Origin: Pacificoceanicola onchidii
Lineage (GTDB): Bacteria; Pseudomonadota; Alphaproteobacteria; Rhodobacterales; Rhodobacteraceae
DNA: 64,000 bases
Direction: 5' to 3'
Assembly (NCBI RefSeq): GCF_004804335.1
Contig: NZ_SRXY01000004.1
Coordinates: 1 to 64,000 of the forward strand
Of the stretch, positions 9,262 through 17,525 are shown piece after piece (position 1 is the stretch's first letter; each line of letters opens with the position of its first letter). Under the pieces are notes generated by a model. That model was not told the origin of the DNA. It ran no database searches and saw only the letters and a program-made list of their open reading frames with translations. A program made the position numbers and the translations under genes.

Positions 9262-9962
9262 TTGTCGCCCTTGATGTCCCCAACGCTGTTGCGGGGCTCG
9301 ATATGGCCGCGAAGCTGGGCGATGCGGTGTCTTTTTACAAGATCGGGCTCGGCATGTTGACGGGAGGTGGCCTCGCGCTTGCCAACGAACTCAAGCAGGA
9401 ACAGGGCAAGCGCATCTTCCTCGACATGAAACTCTTTGACATCGGGGCCACCGTGGAAAACGCCGTGCGCGGCCTTGCCCAGTTCGATCTCGATTTTCTT
9501 ACGGTGCATGGCGATCCTTACGTGGTCCGGGCTGCCAAAGAAGGTGCCGCTGGCAAAGACCTGAAAATTCTTGCGGTGACCATTCTGACCTCTCTGGACC
9601 GCGACGACCTCGACGGCGCGCTGATTCAGGCGGGCGACATTCCTGACCTCGTGACCACGCGTGCCGCGCGCGCTTTCGAGGCGGGGGCTGATGGTGTCAT
9701 TGCCTCGCCCAACGAGGCCGCACTTATCCGTGCACTGCCCGAAGCAGACGGCAAACTCATCGTCACCCCGGGCGTCCGCCCTGTTGGGGCCGATGTGGGG
9801 GATCAAAAACGCATCGCCACTCCCGCTCATGCCATATCCAATGGCGCTGATCACATCGTTGTGGGCCGACCGATCCATACAGCCGCAGATCCCCGCGCTG
9901 CGGCCCAAGCCATTGTCAGCGAACTCAATTCAGCTCAGGCCAAGCAGCCGAACATCCGCTGA
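9231..9962 (+). CDS. pyrF: Orotidine 5'-phosphate decarboxylase
   Basis: This 243-residue TIM-barrel enzyme converts OMP to UMP, the last step of de novo pyrimidine synthesis. The catalytic signature LDMKLFDIG supplies the Asp-x-Lys-x-x-Asp array near residues 65-72. The C-terminal phosphate-binding loop (VTPGVRP, then VVGRPIH) is intact. The family start is clear (RLIVALDVPN). Its first codons overlap the tail of the preceding small gene, and a terminator follows. Confidence 0.96.
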   Translation: MSAQPSDDRLIVALDVPNAVAGLDMAAKLGDAVSFYKIGLGMLTGGGLALANELKQEQGKRIFLDMKLFDIGATVENAVRGLAQFDLDFLTVHGDPYVVRAAKEGAAGKDLKILAVTILTSLDRDDLDGALIQAGDIPDLVTTRAARAFEAGADGVIASPNEAALIRALPEADGKLIVTPGVRPVGADVGDQKRIATPAHAISNGADHIVVGRPIHTAADPRAAAQAIVSELNSAQAKQPNIR

Positions 9963-10003
9963 AAACCAATCCACCGGCAAGATTTCGCCGTGTTTGAGAA
10001 GGC

Positions 10004-10036
10004 GGGGAACACAGCGCTGTGAGTCCCCCTGTTTTC
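10004..10036 (+). terminator. Terminator after pyrF
   Basis: GGGG and CCCC close a stem whose centre is the perfect palindrome CACAGCGCTGTG (10010-10021), and a TGTTTT tract follows. This is a reasonable intrinsic terminator for pyrF. Confidence 0.6.
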
Positions 10037-10115
10037 GCGCGCAACCAATGCCCACATAAGAGTTATCCACAGGACACAGCTGTCCAAAAGGATACTCTTA
10101 AGGAGGCATTTTCTT

Positions 10116-10415
10116 ATGTCGCGCAGCAAAACAGAAATTGGCGAGATCCGTTACAACGCAGCAGAACAGAGCTTTGAAGCGCTGATTACGTTCCATGGCG
10201 AGACCGGCACACGCCGTATTCCAAGCAGCTTTTTCGCGCCCCTCGACACCGAATTCGAGGTGGTCGGCAGAGGCCTTTTGCAGGCCGCCGAAGCACGGAT
10301 CAACCGGCCCGGGCAAATGAAATCCCGGCTGGAGAAAGCGCCAACGCCGCTTCCGATACCTCAGCCGAGCGCCTTTGACTGGCAGAACTTCCTGCACGGC
10401 ACCCGCGCAGCCTGA
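10116..10415 (+). CDS. Conserved-looking hypothetical protein, 99 aa
   Basis: This 99-residue cytoplasmic protein has no domain I can name. The start is well supported: a full AAGGAGG sits 9 nt before the ATG. Residues 1-65 look like a small beta-rich fold (EIRYNAAEQSFEALITFH and similar). The tail is proline-rich and ends in an aromatic motif (FDWQNFLHG). It is separated from pyrF by a terminator and followed by two hairpins, so it should be its own transcription unit. Confidence 0.72.
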   Translation: MSRSKTEIGEIRYNAAEQSFEALITFHGETGTRRIPSSFFAPLDTEFEVVGRGLLQAAEARINRPGQMKSRLEKAPTPLPIPQPSAFDWQNFLHGTRAA

Positions 10416-10472
10416 CAAAGCGCTTTCGAATACCGCCCACCGTTCAGTCCCCCAATAGCGTGGGCGGTCTTT

Positions 10473-10503
10473 GGGCCGGGGCAGCTTGCTCCGGCCCTTT
10501 TTT
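10473..10503 (+). terminator. Strong Rho-independent terminator
   Basis: GGGCCGG pairs with CCGGCCC around a 9-11 nt loop, followed by six T. A second hairpin (ACCGCCCAC with GTGGGCGGT) lies just upstream at about 10436-10468. The T run reaches the stop codon of the convergent Nudix gene. Confidence 0.85.
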
Positions 10504-10933
10504 ATGCGTCGTCCCGGCCGATCCGGTTCAGGTAGACGCGCAGGATGTGCTGAAAATGTGGAATGGCGGTGTCATCGGCGAGGTAAGCCTCAGGACGCAT
10601 GGCCTGCCAGCCCTGCCCTTCGTCACCCATGCGCACATCGCCCAACACTGTTTCAGGCAAATGCGCCGCGAAAAACCAGCTGACCTGGTTGGACACCACC
10701 CTAAGGTGAACGAATTTGACGGCATCAAAGGGCACGACCAACCCCACTTCCTCCTGTGTTTCACGCAAGGCGCAGACCTCTGGCGTTTCGCGCCCTTCCC
10801 TGCCACCGCCGGGAAAATCGAGGCACCCCGGCCAAACAAGCCCAGGCTTTTGATCCCGCCGCAGCACAACAAGACGCGCCCCGGCAAAGAGCAGCAGTTT
10901 CGCCCCGGTGAACTCTGTTCGATGATCCGCCAT
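10502..10933 (-). CDS. Nudix hydrolase
   Basis: This 143-residue protein carries an intact Nudix box matching G-x5-E-x7-REUxEExGU (the part ending RETQEEVGL, residues ~45-67). It should hydrolyse a nucleoside-diphosphate-linked compound in the cytoplasm, but the substrate cannot be read from the sequence. I chose ATG 10933 because the fold begins there (FTGAKLLLF). A start at 10969 would overlap the divergent dinB start codon. The shared start region with dinB suggests the two might be co-controlled, but a house-cleaning role on oxidised nucleotides is only inference. Confidence 0.88.
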   Translation of the reverse strand: MADHRTEFTGAKLLLFAGARLVVLRRDQKPGLVWPGCLDFPGGGREGRETPEVCALRETQEEVGLVVPFDAVKFVHLRVVSNQVSWFFAAHLPETVLGDVRMGDEGQGWQAMRPEAYLADDTAIPHFQHILRVYLNRIGRDDA

Positions 10934-10967
10934 TTTCAGCCCTTGCTGCCGCCTGTATGATACTACC

Positions 10968-12221
10968 ATGCCCGCTCTTTGCCGCGACTGCCTAACCGAA
11001 TTTGACACAGGACGCCGATGCCCGTCCTGCGGGCGTCCGCGTGTGCTGGAACACGACGAGCTTTGGGATCTCTCCATTGCTCATATGGACTGTGATGCGT
11101 TTTATGCCAGTGTCGAAAAGCGCGATAATCCGGATCTTGCCGACAAACCGGTGATCATCGGCGGCGGGCGGCGCGGCGTGGTGTCCACCGCCTGCTATGT
11201 GGCCCGCATTCGCGGTGTGCGCTCGGCCATGCCCATGTTCAAGGCATTGCAGGTTTGCCCGGATGCCGTGGTCCTCAAACCTCGCATGTCGGTCTACGTC
11301 GAAGCCTCCCGCGCGATCAAATCCATGATGGAAGAGCTCACACCGTCGATCGAACCACTTTCTTTGGACGAAGCCTTCCTCGACCTGACCGGAACGCGCC
11401 GCCTGCACGGAGCGCCCCCGGCTGTGATGCTGGCACGGCTGGTCAAGCGGATGAAAGATGAGCTGGGGCTGACCGGCTCCATCGGTCTGTCGCACAACAA
11501 GTTCCTCGCCAAGATCGCCTCTGATCTCGACAAACCGCGCGGTTTTTCCATCATCGGCAAGGCCGAAACAGAGGCGTTTTTGCGCCCCAAACCGGTTCGC
11601 CTGATCTGGGGTGTGGGTGCTGCGACGCAAAACCAACTTGATAAGGCAGGTATCCGAACGTTCGAAGACCTGTTGCGCTGGGAGCAGCGCGACCTGACAG
11701 CGCGGTTTGGCTCCATGGGTGAGCGGCTTTGGCACCTTGCCCGAGGGCAGGACAGGCGCCGGGTGACGCGCAACGCTCCGATGAAGAGCATCTCGAACGA
11801 GACAACCTTTTTCGAGGACACCGCCGATCCGGATATTCTGGATGGTCACCTGTGGCGCATGGCGGAAAAAGTGTCGGACCGCGCCAAGGCCAAGGGGCTT
11901 GCCGGGCGGGTGGTGACGTTGAAGCTCAAAAGGCGGGATTTCAAGCTGATCACGCGGCGCACGTCCCTGCCTGATCCAACACAAATCGCGGATCGCATTT
12001 ACCGGACGGTGAAACCCCTGTTTTCGCAGGAAATAGACCAAGGGCCGTTTCGGCTTATTGGCTGCGGTCTGTCAGATCTATGCCCGGAAGAGGACGCGGA
12101 CCGGTTGCCCGATCTGCTCGATCCCCAAGCGACGAAACGCGCAGATGCAGAGCGTGCCACGGACAGCCTCAGGGCCCGATTTGGCGACAGCGCCATCATG
12201 AAAGGCCGTGCTCTGCGCTGA
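10968..12221 (+). CDS. dinB: DNA polymerase IV (Y family) with N-terminal zinc-ribbon-like motif
   Basis: This 417-residue error-prone translesion polymerase has the palm motif HMDCDAFYASVE near residue 40 and SLDEAFLDL near 133, which supply the metal-binding acidic residues. A helix-hairpin-helix thumb follows, then the little-finger domain. Before the polymerase core lie about 30 extra residues with two CxxC pairs (CRDC and CPSC, residues 5-8 and 18-21), which could bind zinc. The gene begins within a few bases of the divergent Nudix gene. I found no clear LexA box in the short space available. Confidence 0.94.
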   Translation: MPALCRDCLTEFDTGRRCPSCGRPRVLEHDELWDLSIAHMDCDAFYASVEKRDNPDLADKPVIIGGGRRGVVSTACYVARIRGVRSAMPMFKALQVCPDAVVLKPRMSVYVEASRAIKSMMEELTPSIEPLSLDEAFLDLTGTRRLHGAPPAVMLARLVKRMKDELGLTGSIGLSHNKFLAKIASDLDKPRGFSIIGKAETEAFLRPKPVRLIWGVGAATQNQLDKAGIRTFEDLLRWEQRDLTARFGSMGERLWHLARGQDRRRVTRNAPMKSISNETTFFEDTADPDILDGHLWRMAEKVSDRAKAKGLAGRVVTLKLKRRDFKLITRRTSLPDPTQIADRIYRTVKPLFSQEIDQGPFRLIGCGLSDLCPEEDADRLPDLLDPQATKRADAERATDSLRARFGDSAIMKGRALR

Positions 12222-12265
12222 GTTTCGGAAACCCGCGCAGATCAACCTTTTCCAGCCCGACAGAT

Positions 12266-12583
12266 TTACATCACCGCGTCTTCTTCATCCTGCGCATCGT
12301 AGCCCAGCGCTTCAAGCCCGGCTTCAAGGTTGTCTGACAGATGCGGTGTTCCGATCAGGTAGCTGGCGGTTGGAGTCGAGGCTTCGGCATAAGCCGTGGC
12401 AAACGCATCGTCCCATTCTTCGGCCTCGAATGCGCCCCGACCAATCCACATCACGGCGACAAGAGCAGCTTGCTCCTCTTCGTCCATTCTGTCGATGAGC
12501 GCGCGCAGCTCGCCTTCGGCCCGTGTCAACTCGCGCGCCATAACGATGACGGCGGCCACCTTCCGCACACTGATCTTTTCCAT
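12266..12583 (-). CDS. DUF3775 domain protein
   Basis: This 105-residue acidic, largely helical cytoplasmic protein matches what I know of the DUF3775 family (MEKISVRKVAAVIVMARELTR at the N-terminus, ending in a D/E-rich tail). Its function is unknown. The start at 12583 is supported by GAGGAG upstream. A longer open frame reaching 12691 has no ribosome binding site and would run into the SDR gene. It is convergent with dinB and lies downstream of the SDR operon on the same strand after an 80-nt gap. Confidence 0.78.
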   Translation of the reverse strand: MEKISVRKVAAVIVMARELTRAEGELRALIDRMDEEEQAALVAVMWIGRGAFEAEEWDDAFATAYAEASTPTASYLIGTPHLSDNLEAGLEALGYDAQDEEDAVM

Positions 12584-12663
12584 GTCGCGTCTCCTCGTCG
12601 TTTGTCGCAATACATGATGCGTTGGGCCGAGCCAGTACACCTTGATCTGCGACAAACAGTTAA

Positions 12664-13395
12664 TCAACTGACGAGACGATAGTAGAGCCAATCCGGCAAG
12701 AACTGCGCGATGCGGAAGAAAAGCCCGAACCCGAATGGGAAGGATCGCTTGAACCCGCCGGAGGTCATATGCTCAAAGCAAATCTGAGCGGCCTCCTCCG
12801 GTTCCATCAGGAACGGCATCTTGAACGTGTTCTTCGCGGTCAGACGCGTTTTGATAAAGCCCGGGTTCAGCAGCTGAACCTCGACGCCGGTTTTGCGGAG
12901 GTCGGCATAGAGCGACTCCGCCAGTACCATCACCCCCGCCTTTGACGAAGAATAAGGCGCGGAGGCGGGCAAGCCGCGAAAGCCGGAAAGCGAACCGGTC
13001 AGAACAACATGTCCTTTGTCCTGCCGTACAAAGCGCGGAAGAACCGTACCCGCAAGCGCCACGGCACCGCCAAAATTGACCCGCGCCATGGTGTTCGCTT
13101 GCTCCACATCCCAGTCCTGCGCGCCGAAGGGCCAGTAGACACCGGCCATGTGGATGACGCCGTCGATTTCGCCAATCTCTTCTGCCGCGCGTTCCAGTGC
13201 CGCGTGATCGCTCACATCCACGGGTTTGATCTCCGCCGGGCCGGGCAATGCCTCGGCCAGCACTTCAAGCCCCGCCGCTCCGCGCGCCGACAAAATCAAG
13301 TGAACACCCGCACGGCTGAGTTTGTGCGCCAAAGCCGCGCCCAGTCCTTCCGACGCGCCGACAAGCCAATACCGTTTACCCTGCCACTCTCTCAC
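12664..13395 (-). CDS. SDR family NAD(P)-dependent oxidoreductase, last gene of RpoE-linked operon
   Basis: This 243-residue classical short-chain dehydrogenase has the dinucleotide-binding motif GASEGLG at residues 13-19, NAG-like HMAG near 82, catalytic Ser in TGSLSG and the YSSSK active-site motif near 148-152. It is the fourth gene of a unit whose members all overlap by 4 nt (ATGA). An equivalent SDR sits beside rpoE-chrR in Rhodobacter sphaeroides as I recall it. The substrate is unknown, and a lipid-modification role is inferred from the neighbours. Confidence 0.9.
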   Translation of the reverse strand: MREWQGKRYWLVGASEGLGAALAHKLSRAGVHLILSARGAAGLEVLAEALPGPAEIKPVDVSDHAALERAAEEIGEIDGVIHMAGVYWPFGAQDWDVEQANTMARVNFGGAVALAGTVLPRFVRQDKGHVVLTGSLSGFRGLPASAPYSSSKAGVMVLAESLYADLRKTGVEVQLLNPGFIKTRLTAKNTFKMPFLMEPEEAAQICFEHMTSGGFKRSFPFGFGLFFRIAQFLPDWLYYRLVS

Positions 13396-13952
13396 GCCGG
13401 TTCAACCTTGCGCATAGTGGCCACCAGTTCCGCCACTTTCAGCCCGTATTTTCGAAACTGGCTGCGGTTGACGATGGTTCCATTGGGCGTGAGGTACATC
13501 CAGTCCGTGGTGTCCAGAACGTGCCCGCCGCTGTCCTCCGGCAAGCGGATACGATACCGCAGGCAGACGGCCCCGCCCACTTGCGCGCCCTCTCCTTCAC
13601 CCACCAGATCCGGCGCTGTGGCGTGGATTCGGCCATCATTGCCGACGGAGAGCGACCATTCCCGGTGTTGCTCGCGGCCCGTTTCGTATTTGAAATGCTC
13701 GGCCATCACCCCGCGGTTGCCGTCCCAGGTCACGTGAAAGTCGCCGACGAAGCGGGACACGACCCGGCCCATCGGGCCATAAATCACGCCCTCGCAGATC
13801 AAAGGGCCATCGAGGTCACGCCTGATGTCGATCTGGCGAACGTCATTGGTATAGTCATCCGGGCGCTGCCCCAGGAAACCGGCGAGACGTTCGCGCAGCC
13901 AAAAAAGCGCGAGCATCAGCATCGCTCCCAAAACGAAAACCGTCAGTGTCAT
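13392..13952 (-). CDS. DUF3833 domain protein, membrane-anchored
   Basis: This 186-residue protein has an N-terminal hydrophobic anchor (residues 2-19) and a beta-rich DUF3833 domain resembling lipocalin-like ligand-binding folds. Its function is unknown. It overlaps DUF1365 upstream and the SDR gene downstream by 4 nt each, so it belongs to the divergent operon opposite rpoE. The context points to handling of modified fatty acids or phospholipids in the envelope during oxidative stress, which is inference. Confidence 0.85.
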   Translation of the reverse strand: MTLTVFVLGAMLMLALFWLRERLAGFLGQRPDDYTNDVRQIDIRRDLDGPLICEGVIYGPMGRVVSRFVGDFHVTWDGNRGVMAEHFKYETGREQHREWSLSVGNDGRIHATAPDLVGEGEGAQVGGAVCLRYRIRLPEDSGGHVLDTTDWMYLTPNGTIVNRSQFRKYGLKVAELVATMRKVEPA

Positions 13953-14707
13953 CCTTGCACCTCCTTGCCTGAGGCGCTGATCGCATCCGCCGGGGGAGCC
14001 GGGCGATTACGGTACAGCGCGCCTTTGAGTTTGAGTTTCAATGCCTGCCAGTGGATCAGCGCCATAACCCGTCTTGCACCAAAGGGTCTGCGGATTATGG
14101 CACGCAACGCATCGCCACGACGCAGCGGTTTGCGCTTGCCCACCAGCGTGGCGATCAAACCGCCTTCCGTGCGGTGATAGTCGATCCAGATGCCGATCTG
14201 ATCGGCGCGAATATCGAAGCGGAAGGTGTAAGCGCCAGCGATGGGCTGAAACGGCGAGACGTGCAGGATCTTGCGCGCCTCGATTCGATCTGCGGCGGTG
14301 ATCTCGGACCCATCTGGTTTGACGCACAGATAGGAATGCCGATCTCCGAAGGTATTTGTAACTTCCGCGATAACGGCGATGAGCGAGCCCTCCCGCTGTG
14401 CAAGCCAGAATGACACCGGGTTGAACACATACCCGAGCACTCTCGGTTGGGTCAGCAACTCCAAAGTGTCTGCCTCAACCCCCTGCGCATCGAGAACCGC
14501 CCGCGCCCAAGCCGCGCCAGTGCCTGCTTTAGGCGGTCCGCCGTGGTCACGGCGCAGGACGCTGAACGGCCAGAACCGGAACAGTGTCTCGCCTTCGGTT
14601 TCCGCATTGAATAGCACGTAATCAATGGAATAACGGAAGCCGTTTTGAATAGCCCCCTTGCGTCCGTGGTAGGTGTACCCGGCAATATGGTCGACGGGAT
14701 GGGTCAT
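13949..14707 (-). CDS. DUF1365 domain protein
   Basis: This 252-residue protein is of the DUF1365 family. Across Proteobacteria it is nearly always encoded with an FAD-dependent amine-oxidase-like protein and a cyclopropane-fatty-acyl-phospholipid synthase. Visible family landmarks are the HGRKG N-terminal region, the YVFNPVSFW motif near residue 92 and EVTNTFGDRHSY near 118. Its reaction is not established. The synthase partner is missing here (see findings). It is translationally coupled to the FAD gene by an ATGA overlap. Confidence 0.9.
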   Translation of the reverse strand: MTHPVDHIAGYTYHGRKGAIQNGFRYSIDYVLFNAETEGETLFRFWPFSVLRRDHGGPPKAGTGAAWARAVLDAQGVEADTLELLTQPRVLGYVFNPVSFWLAQREGSLIAVIAEVTNTFGDRHSYLCVKPDGSEITAADRIEARKILHVSPFQPIAGAYTFRFDIRADQIGIWIDYHRTEGGLIATLVGKRKPLRRGDALRAIIRRPFGARRVMALIHWQALKLKLKGALYRNRPAPPADAISASGKEVQG

Positions 14708-15999
14708 GACGCCCGCGCGGCTCCGGCCATTACGGTGTTGAGCCCTTCGACAACGTCCACCGCGCTCCCGAGACCATCTTCATGGAAACCGTTCTTCATC
14801 CAAGCGCCACAGAACCAGGTGTTTCTCTGACCGTTGAGCGCCGCGACACGGCGTTGACCTTCGAGCGCGGCCAGATCGTAGACCGGATGGCGCAGCGTGA
14901 CCTCGTCGTAGATCAGATCTTCGCGGATCGGACGCGTGGAGTTGAGCGTTACGAACATCGGATCTGACTCCGGGATGGGCTGCAAACAGTTCATCCAATA
15001 CGTCAGGTCGATCTGGTTCATCTCTTTTTGCTCGGTTTCCGTGTAGTTCCACGAAGACCAAACCGCCTTGCGCTTTGGCATGACACTGTCATCCGCATGC
15101 AGAACAATACGGTTCGGCTGATACTTCACCGCGCCGAGCGCCTCCTGTTCTTCTGGATCCGCATCACCAAGCAGCCGCAAGCTGTCGTCCGAATGTGTGG
15201 CAAAGACGACTTCGTCGAACCTCTGCCAGTCCCCACCCGCTTTGACAAAAACCGAGCCTGCCTCGCGCTTTACCGTTTCAATCGGACAGCCTGTCCGGAT
15301 TGTGACCCCCTGAGCGGTCATCGCCGCTTCGAGCCGCGAGACGTAAGCCTGAGAGCCCCCTTCAACTGTGTACCACTGGTGCTGGCCCGTGTGATGCAAG
15401 AGCGCATGGTTCTCGAAGAACTGCACCAAGGCATAGGCCGGGAAGTCGAGAATTTTCTCGACTGGCGTTGACCAGATCGCTCCGGAGAGAGGCATCAGGT
15501 AGTACTTTCTAAACCATTCCCCCAACTGCATCTGATCCAGGAAAGCGCCAAGTGGCAGGCTTGGGTCGCGTGCGGCGTCCACCGCTCCAGCATTGAACCG
15601 CATCACGTCGCGCAGCATTCCGAGGAACTTCGGATTCAGCGCGTTGCGTTTCTGCGCAAAGACGGCGCTCAGATTGCGCAAGCCATATTCCATGGAGCCA
15701 CCGCGCAAGCTCGCTCCGAAACTCATGTCGGACTTGACCACCGGAACATCCAGAGACTCGAACAGCGAAACGAGGTTAGGATAGTTGGCACGATTGAACA
15801 CAATGAAACCGGTGTCGACGGGTTGGTCGCCGTGCCGGCCTGCAACGATGGTCCGCGCATGCCCGCCCACCCGGTTTTCCGCTTCGAAGAGCGTCACATG
15901 ATGCACGCCGGATAGGAGGTGTGCCGCGCCCATGCCTGATATTCCGGCACCGATCACCGCGATCTTGCGCGGCGGCTGGGGATGAAGTTCAAAGGGCAT
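14704..15999 (-). CDS. NAD(P)/FAD-dependent amine-oxidase-like oxidoreductase, first gene of RpoE-linked operon
   Basis: This 431-residue flavoprotein has an N-terminal FAD-binding motif (AVIGAGISGMGAAHLL, then FEAENRVGGHART) and the FAD-closing C-terminal region (TWFCGAWMKNGFHEDGL). Homologues next to rpoE-chrR in Rhodobacter sphaeroides belong to the singlet-oxygen response. I recall some of that regulon being tied to desaturation and methylation steps toward furan fatty acids, which makes a fatty-acyl desaturase or oxidase plausible. It is the first gene of a four-gene leftward operon with an RpoE-type promoter immediately upstream. Confidence 0.88.
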   Translation of the reverse strand: MPFELHPQPPRKIAVIGAGISGMGAAHLLSGVHHVTLFEAENRVGGHARTIVAGRHGDQPVDTGFIVFNRANYPNLVSLFESLDVPVVKSDMSFGASLRGGSMEYGLRNLSAVFAQKRNALNPKFLGMLRDVMRFNAGAVDAARDPSLPLGAFLDQMQLGEWFRKYYLMPLSGAIWSTPVEKILDFPAYALVQFFENHALLHHTGQHQWYTVEGGSQAYVSRLEAAMTAQGVTIRTGCPIETVKREAGSVFVKAGGDWQRFDEVVFATHSDDSLRLLGDADPEEQEALGAVKYQPNRIVLHADDSVMPKRKAVWSSWNYTETEQKEMNQIDLTYWMNCLQPIPESDPMFVTLNSTRPIREDLIYDEVTLRHPVYDLAALEGQRRVAALNGQRNTWFCGAWMKNGFHEDGLGSAVDVVEGLNTVMAGAARAS

Positions 16000-16029
16000 A
16001 GGCCAAACCGTTTTTTGTTGCGTTTATGG

Positions 16030-16059
16030 AACTTACGTGTGACCGGGCCAGTTGGATGC
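16030..16059 (-). promoter_or_regulatory. RpoE-type promoter of the leftward FAD-DUF1365-DUF3833-SDR operon
   Basis: Read on the minus strand, GCATCC (16059-16054) is followed after exactly 18 bp by TAAGTT (16035-16030). The known RpoE-ChrR consensus in Rhodobacter is TGATCC-N18-TAAGA. The start site would be near 16024, giving a leader of about 25 nt before the ATG at 15999. Confidence 0.7.
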
Positions 16060-16090
16060 ATATCGGCGTACAAAAAAGATTCATTTCTTT

Positions 16091-16120
16091 TGATCCGCTT
16101 TCCGACGCGCCGCGTAAACG
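16091..16120 (+). promoter_or_regulatory. RpoE-type promoter of rpoE-chrR (autoregulation)
   Basis: TGATCC (16091-16096) and TAAACG (16115-16120) are spaced exactly 18 bp apart. The -35 is a perfect match to the RpoE group consensus and the -10 is close to TAAGA. The start site would be near 16126, which restricts where rpoE translation can begin. Confidence 0.78.
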
Positions 16121-16124
16121 AGGT

Positions 16125-16793
16125 ATGTTTGGCCATTCTGAAGCCCTGATCACACATGAAGACGCCGTGCCGGTTGAAATTCCGACGCGGTCACGCAACG
16201 GTGCTCAAGAGCGACGCAGAGGCACAAGCAAGAAATTGACCCGAGACACCAGCGAAGCAGCAGCGGAATGGGTGGCCGTCATGGTCCGGATCCGGGACGC
16301 ACGCGATGAAACCGCGTTTGTCCAACTCTTTGAGCATTTCGCTCCAAGGGTGAAAGGGTTCCTCATGCGGTCCGGTTCCGACGAAAGCACTGCGGAAGAG
16401 ATCATGCAGGACGTTATGACGACGATCTGGCGCAAAGCCGCACAATTTGATCCGTCCCGGGCCTCCGTTGCGACGTGGATTTTCACGATCGCGCGAAACC
16501 GAAAAATAGACATTCTGCGAAAGCAAAAACGCCCCGAACCGGAAGATTTGTCATGGGGGCCTGAAGCAGAGCCGGACCAGGCCGACGTGCTTGGACTCCA
16601 ACAGGAAACTGAGCAACTTGGGGTGGCCATCGCCGCCCTGCCCGACAAGCAACGCGAGTTGATCGAAAAGGCCTATTTCGGAGACCTCAGTCACTCCGAA
16701 ATTGCCGAGGTGACCGGACTTCCCTTAGGGACGATAAAGTCCCGGATCCGCCTCGCCCTAGATCGCCTTCGCCACGCCATGAGCAACGCCTAA
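16125..16793 (+). CDS. rpoE: RpoE, ECF sigma factor of the singlet-oxygen/oxidative response
   Basis: This group IV (ECF) sigma factor has region 2 around FAPRVKGFLMRSG...WRKAAQFDPSRAS and region 4 around LPDKQRELIEKAYFGDLSHSEIAEVTGLPLGTIKSR (cited in part). It pairs with ChrR, whose ATG follows its stop codon directly. The start is uncertain. ATG 16125 is the earliest start downstream of the promoter but would give a nearly leaderless mRNA and 222 residues. TTG 16236 gives 185 residues, the usual size for this family. The frame stays open back to 16026, but that lies upstream of the promoter. Confidence 0.88.
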   Translation: MFGHSEALITHEDAVPVEIPTRSRNGAQERRRGTSKKLTRDTSEAAAEWVAVMVRIRDARDETAFVQLFEHFAPRVKGFLMRSGSDESTAEEIMQDVMTTIWRKAAQFDPSRASVATWIFTIARNRKIDILRKQKRPEPEDLSWGPEAEPDQADVLGLQQETEQLGVAIAALPDKQRELIEKAYFGDLSHSEIAEVTGLPLGTIKSRIRLALDRLRHAMSNA

Positions 16794-17447
16794 ATGAAAA
16801 ACGACATCACGCATCACCTCACAGAAGACCTGATCGCAGGATACTCAGCCGGTACACTGCCCGAAGCAGTGAGCCTTGCTGTGGCCACACATATCAGCTT
16901 GTGCGACAGCTGCCGCGCGGCGCTTTCAGCCTATGACGCCATCGGCGGTGCAGTGGTTGACGCGTCCGCGCCAGCCGCCGTCAATGCTGGAAGTCTGGAC
17001 AGCGTGCTGGCCCGCATCCACGCGACGTCCGATACACCCGTCGGTTCAATTCGTCCTCGGACGAATCCGGCTATTCCGGCGCCATTGGCCGATTACATCG
17101 GGCACAGTTTTGATGACGTGCAGTGGCGGCCTGTTGGCCTTGGCGTCAAGCAATCCATACTGGCCACCTCTTCCGAAGCGACAGCGCGTTTGCTCTATAT
17201 CCCGGCCGGGACGGCTGTTCCGGATCACGGGCACAACGGTCTTGAACTGACCCTGGTTTTGCAAGGAGCCTTCCACGATGAGGTGGGTCGCTACGGCCCC
17301 GGCGATATCGAGGTGGCGTCTGACGATCTGGAGCACATGCCGGTGGCTGACATTTCCGAAGATTGCATTTGTCTGGCCGTGACCGATGCTCCGCTTCGGT
17401 TCAAAGGCTGGCTTCCGAGACTGGCCCAACCTTTCGTCGGCATCTAA
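16794..17447 (+). CDS. chrR: ChrR family zinc-dependent anti-sigma factor
   Basis: This 217-residue cytoplasmic anti-sigma factor holds RpoE inactive until singlet oxygen or organic hydroperoxides trigger its turnover. The N-terminal ZAS domain has the expected zinc ligands (His7 or His8, then His33, Cys37, Cys40 in H-x3-C-x2-C). The C-terminal half (residues ~100-210) is a cupin with a second metal set, His145, His147, Glu151 and His181. It is encoded immediately after the rpoE stop codon, and a strong terminator follows. All known functional residues appear intact. Confidence 0.94.
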   Translation: MKNDITHHLTEDLIAGYSAGTLPEAVSLAVATHISLCDSCRAALSAYDAIGGAVVDASAPAAVNAGSLDSVLARIHATSDTPVGSIRPRTNPAIPAPLADYIGHSFDDVQWRPVGLGVKQSILATSSEATARLLYIPAGTAVPDHGHNGLELTLVLQGAFHDEVGRYGPGDIEVASDDLEHMPVADISEDCICLAVTDAPLRFKGWLPRLAQPFVGI

Positions 17448-17472
17448 AGGCTTTACCACTCTGAAACGCAAA

Positions 17473-17514
17473 ACGCGCGCGGCTTGTGCCGCGCGCGTCC
17501 TGCGTTTTTTTTTT
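17473..17514 (+). terminator. Strong terminator after chrR
   Basis: An 11-bp perfect stem (ACGCGCGCGGC with GCCGCGCGCGT, 17473-17483 and 17488-17498) has a TTGT loop and is followed by a run of ten T. It separates rpoE-chrR from the convergent lpdA. Confidence 0.92.
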
Positions 17515-17525
17515 GCGAAGCGTGT

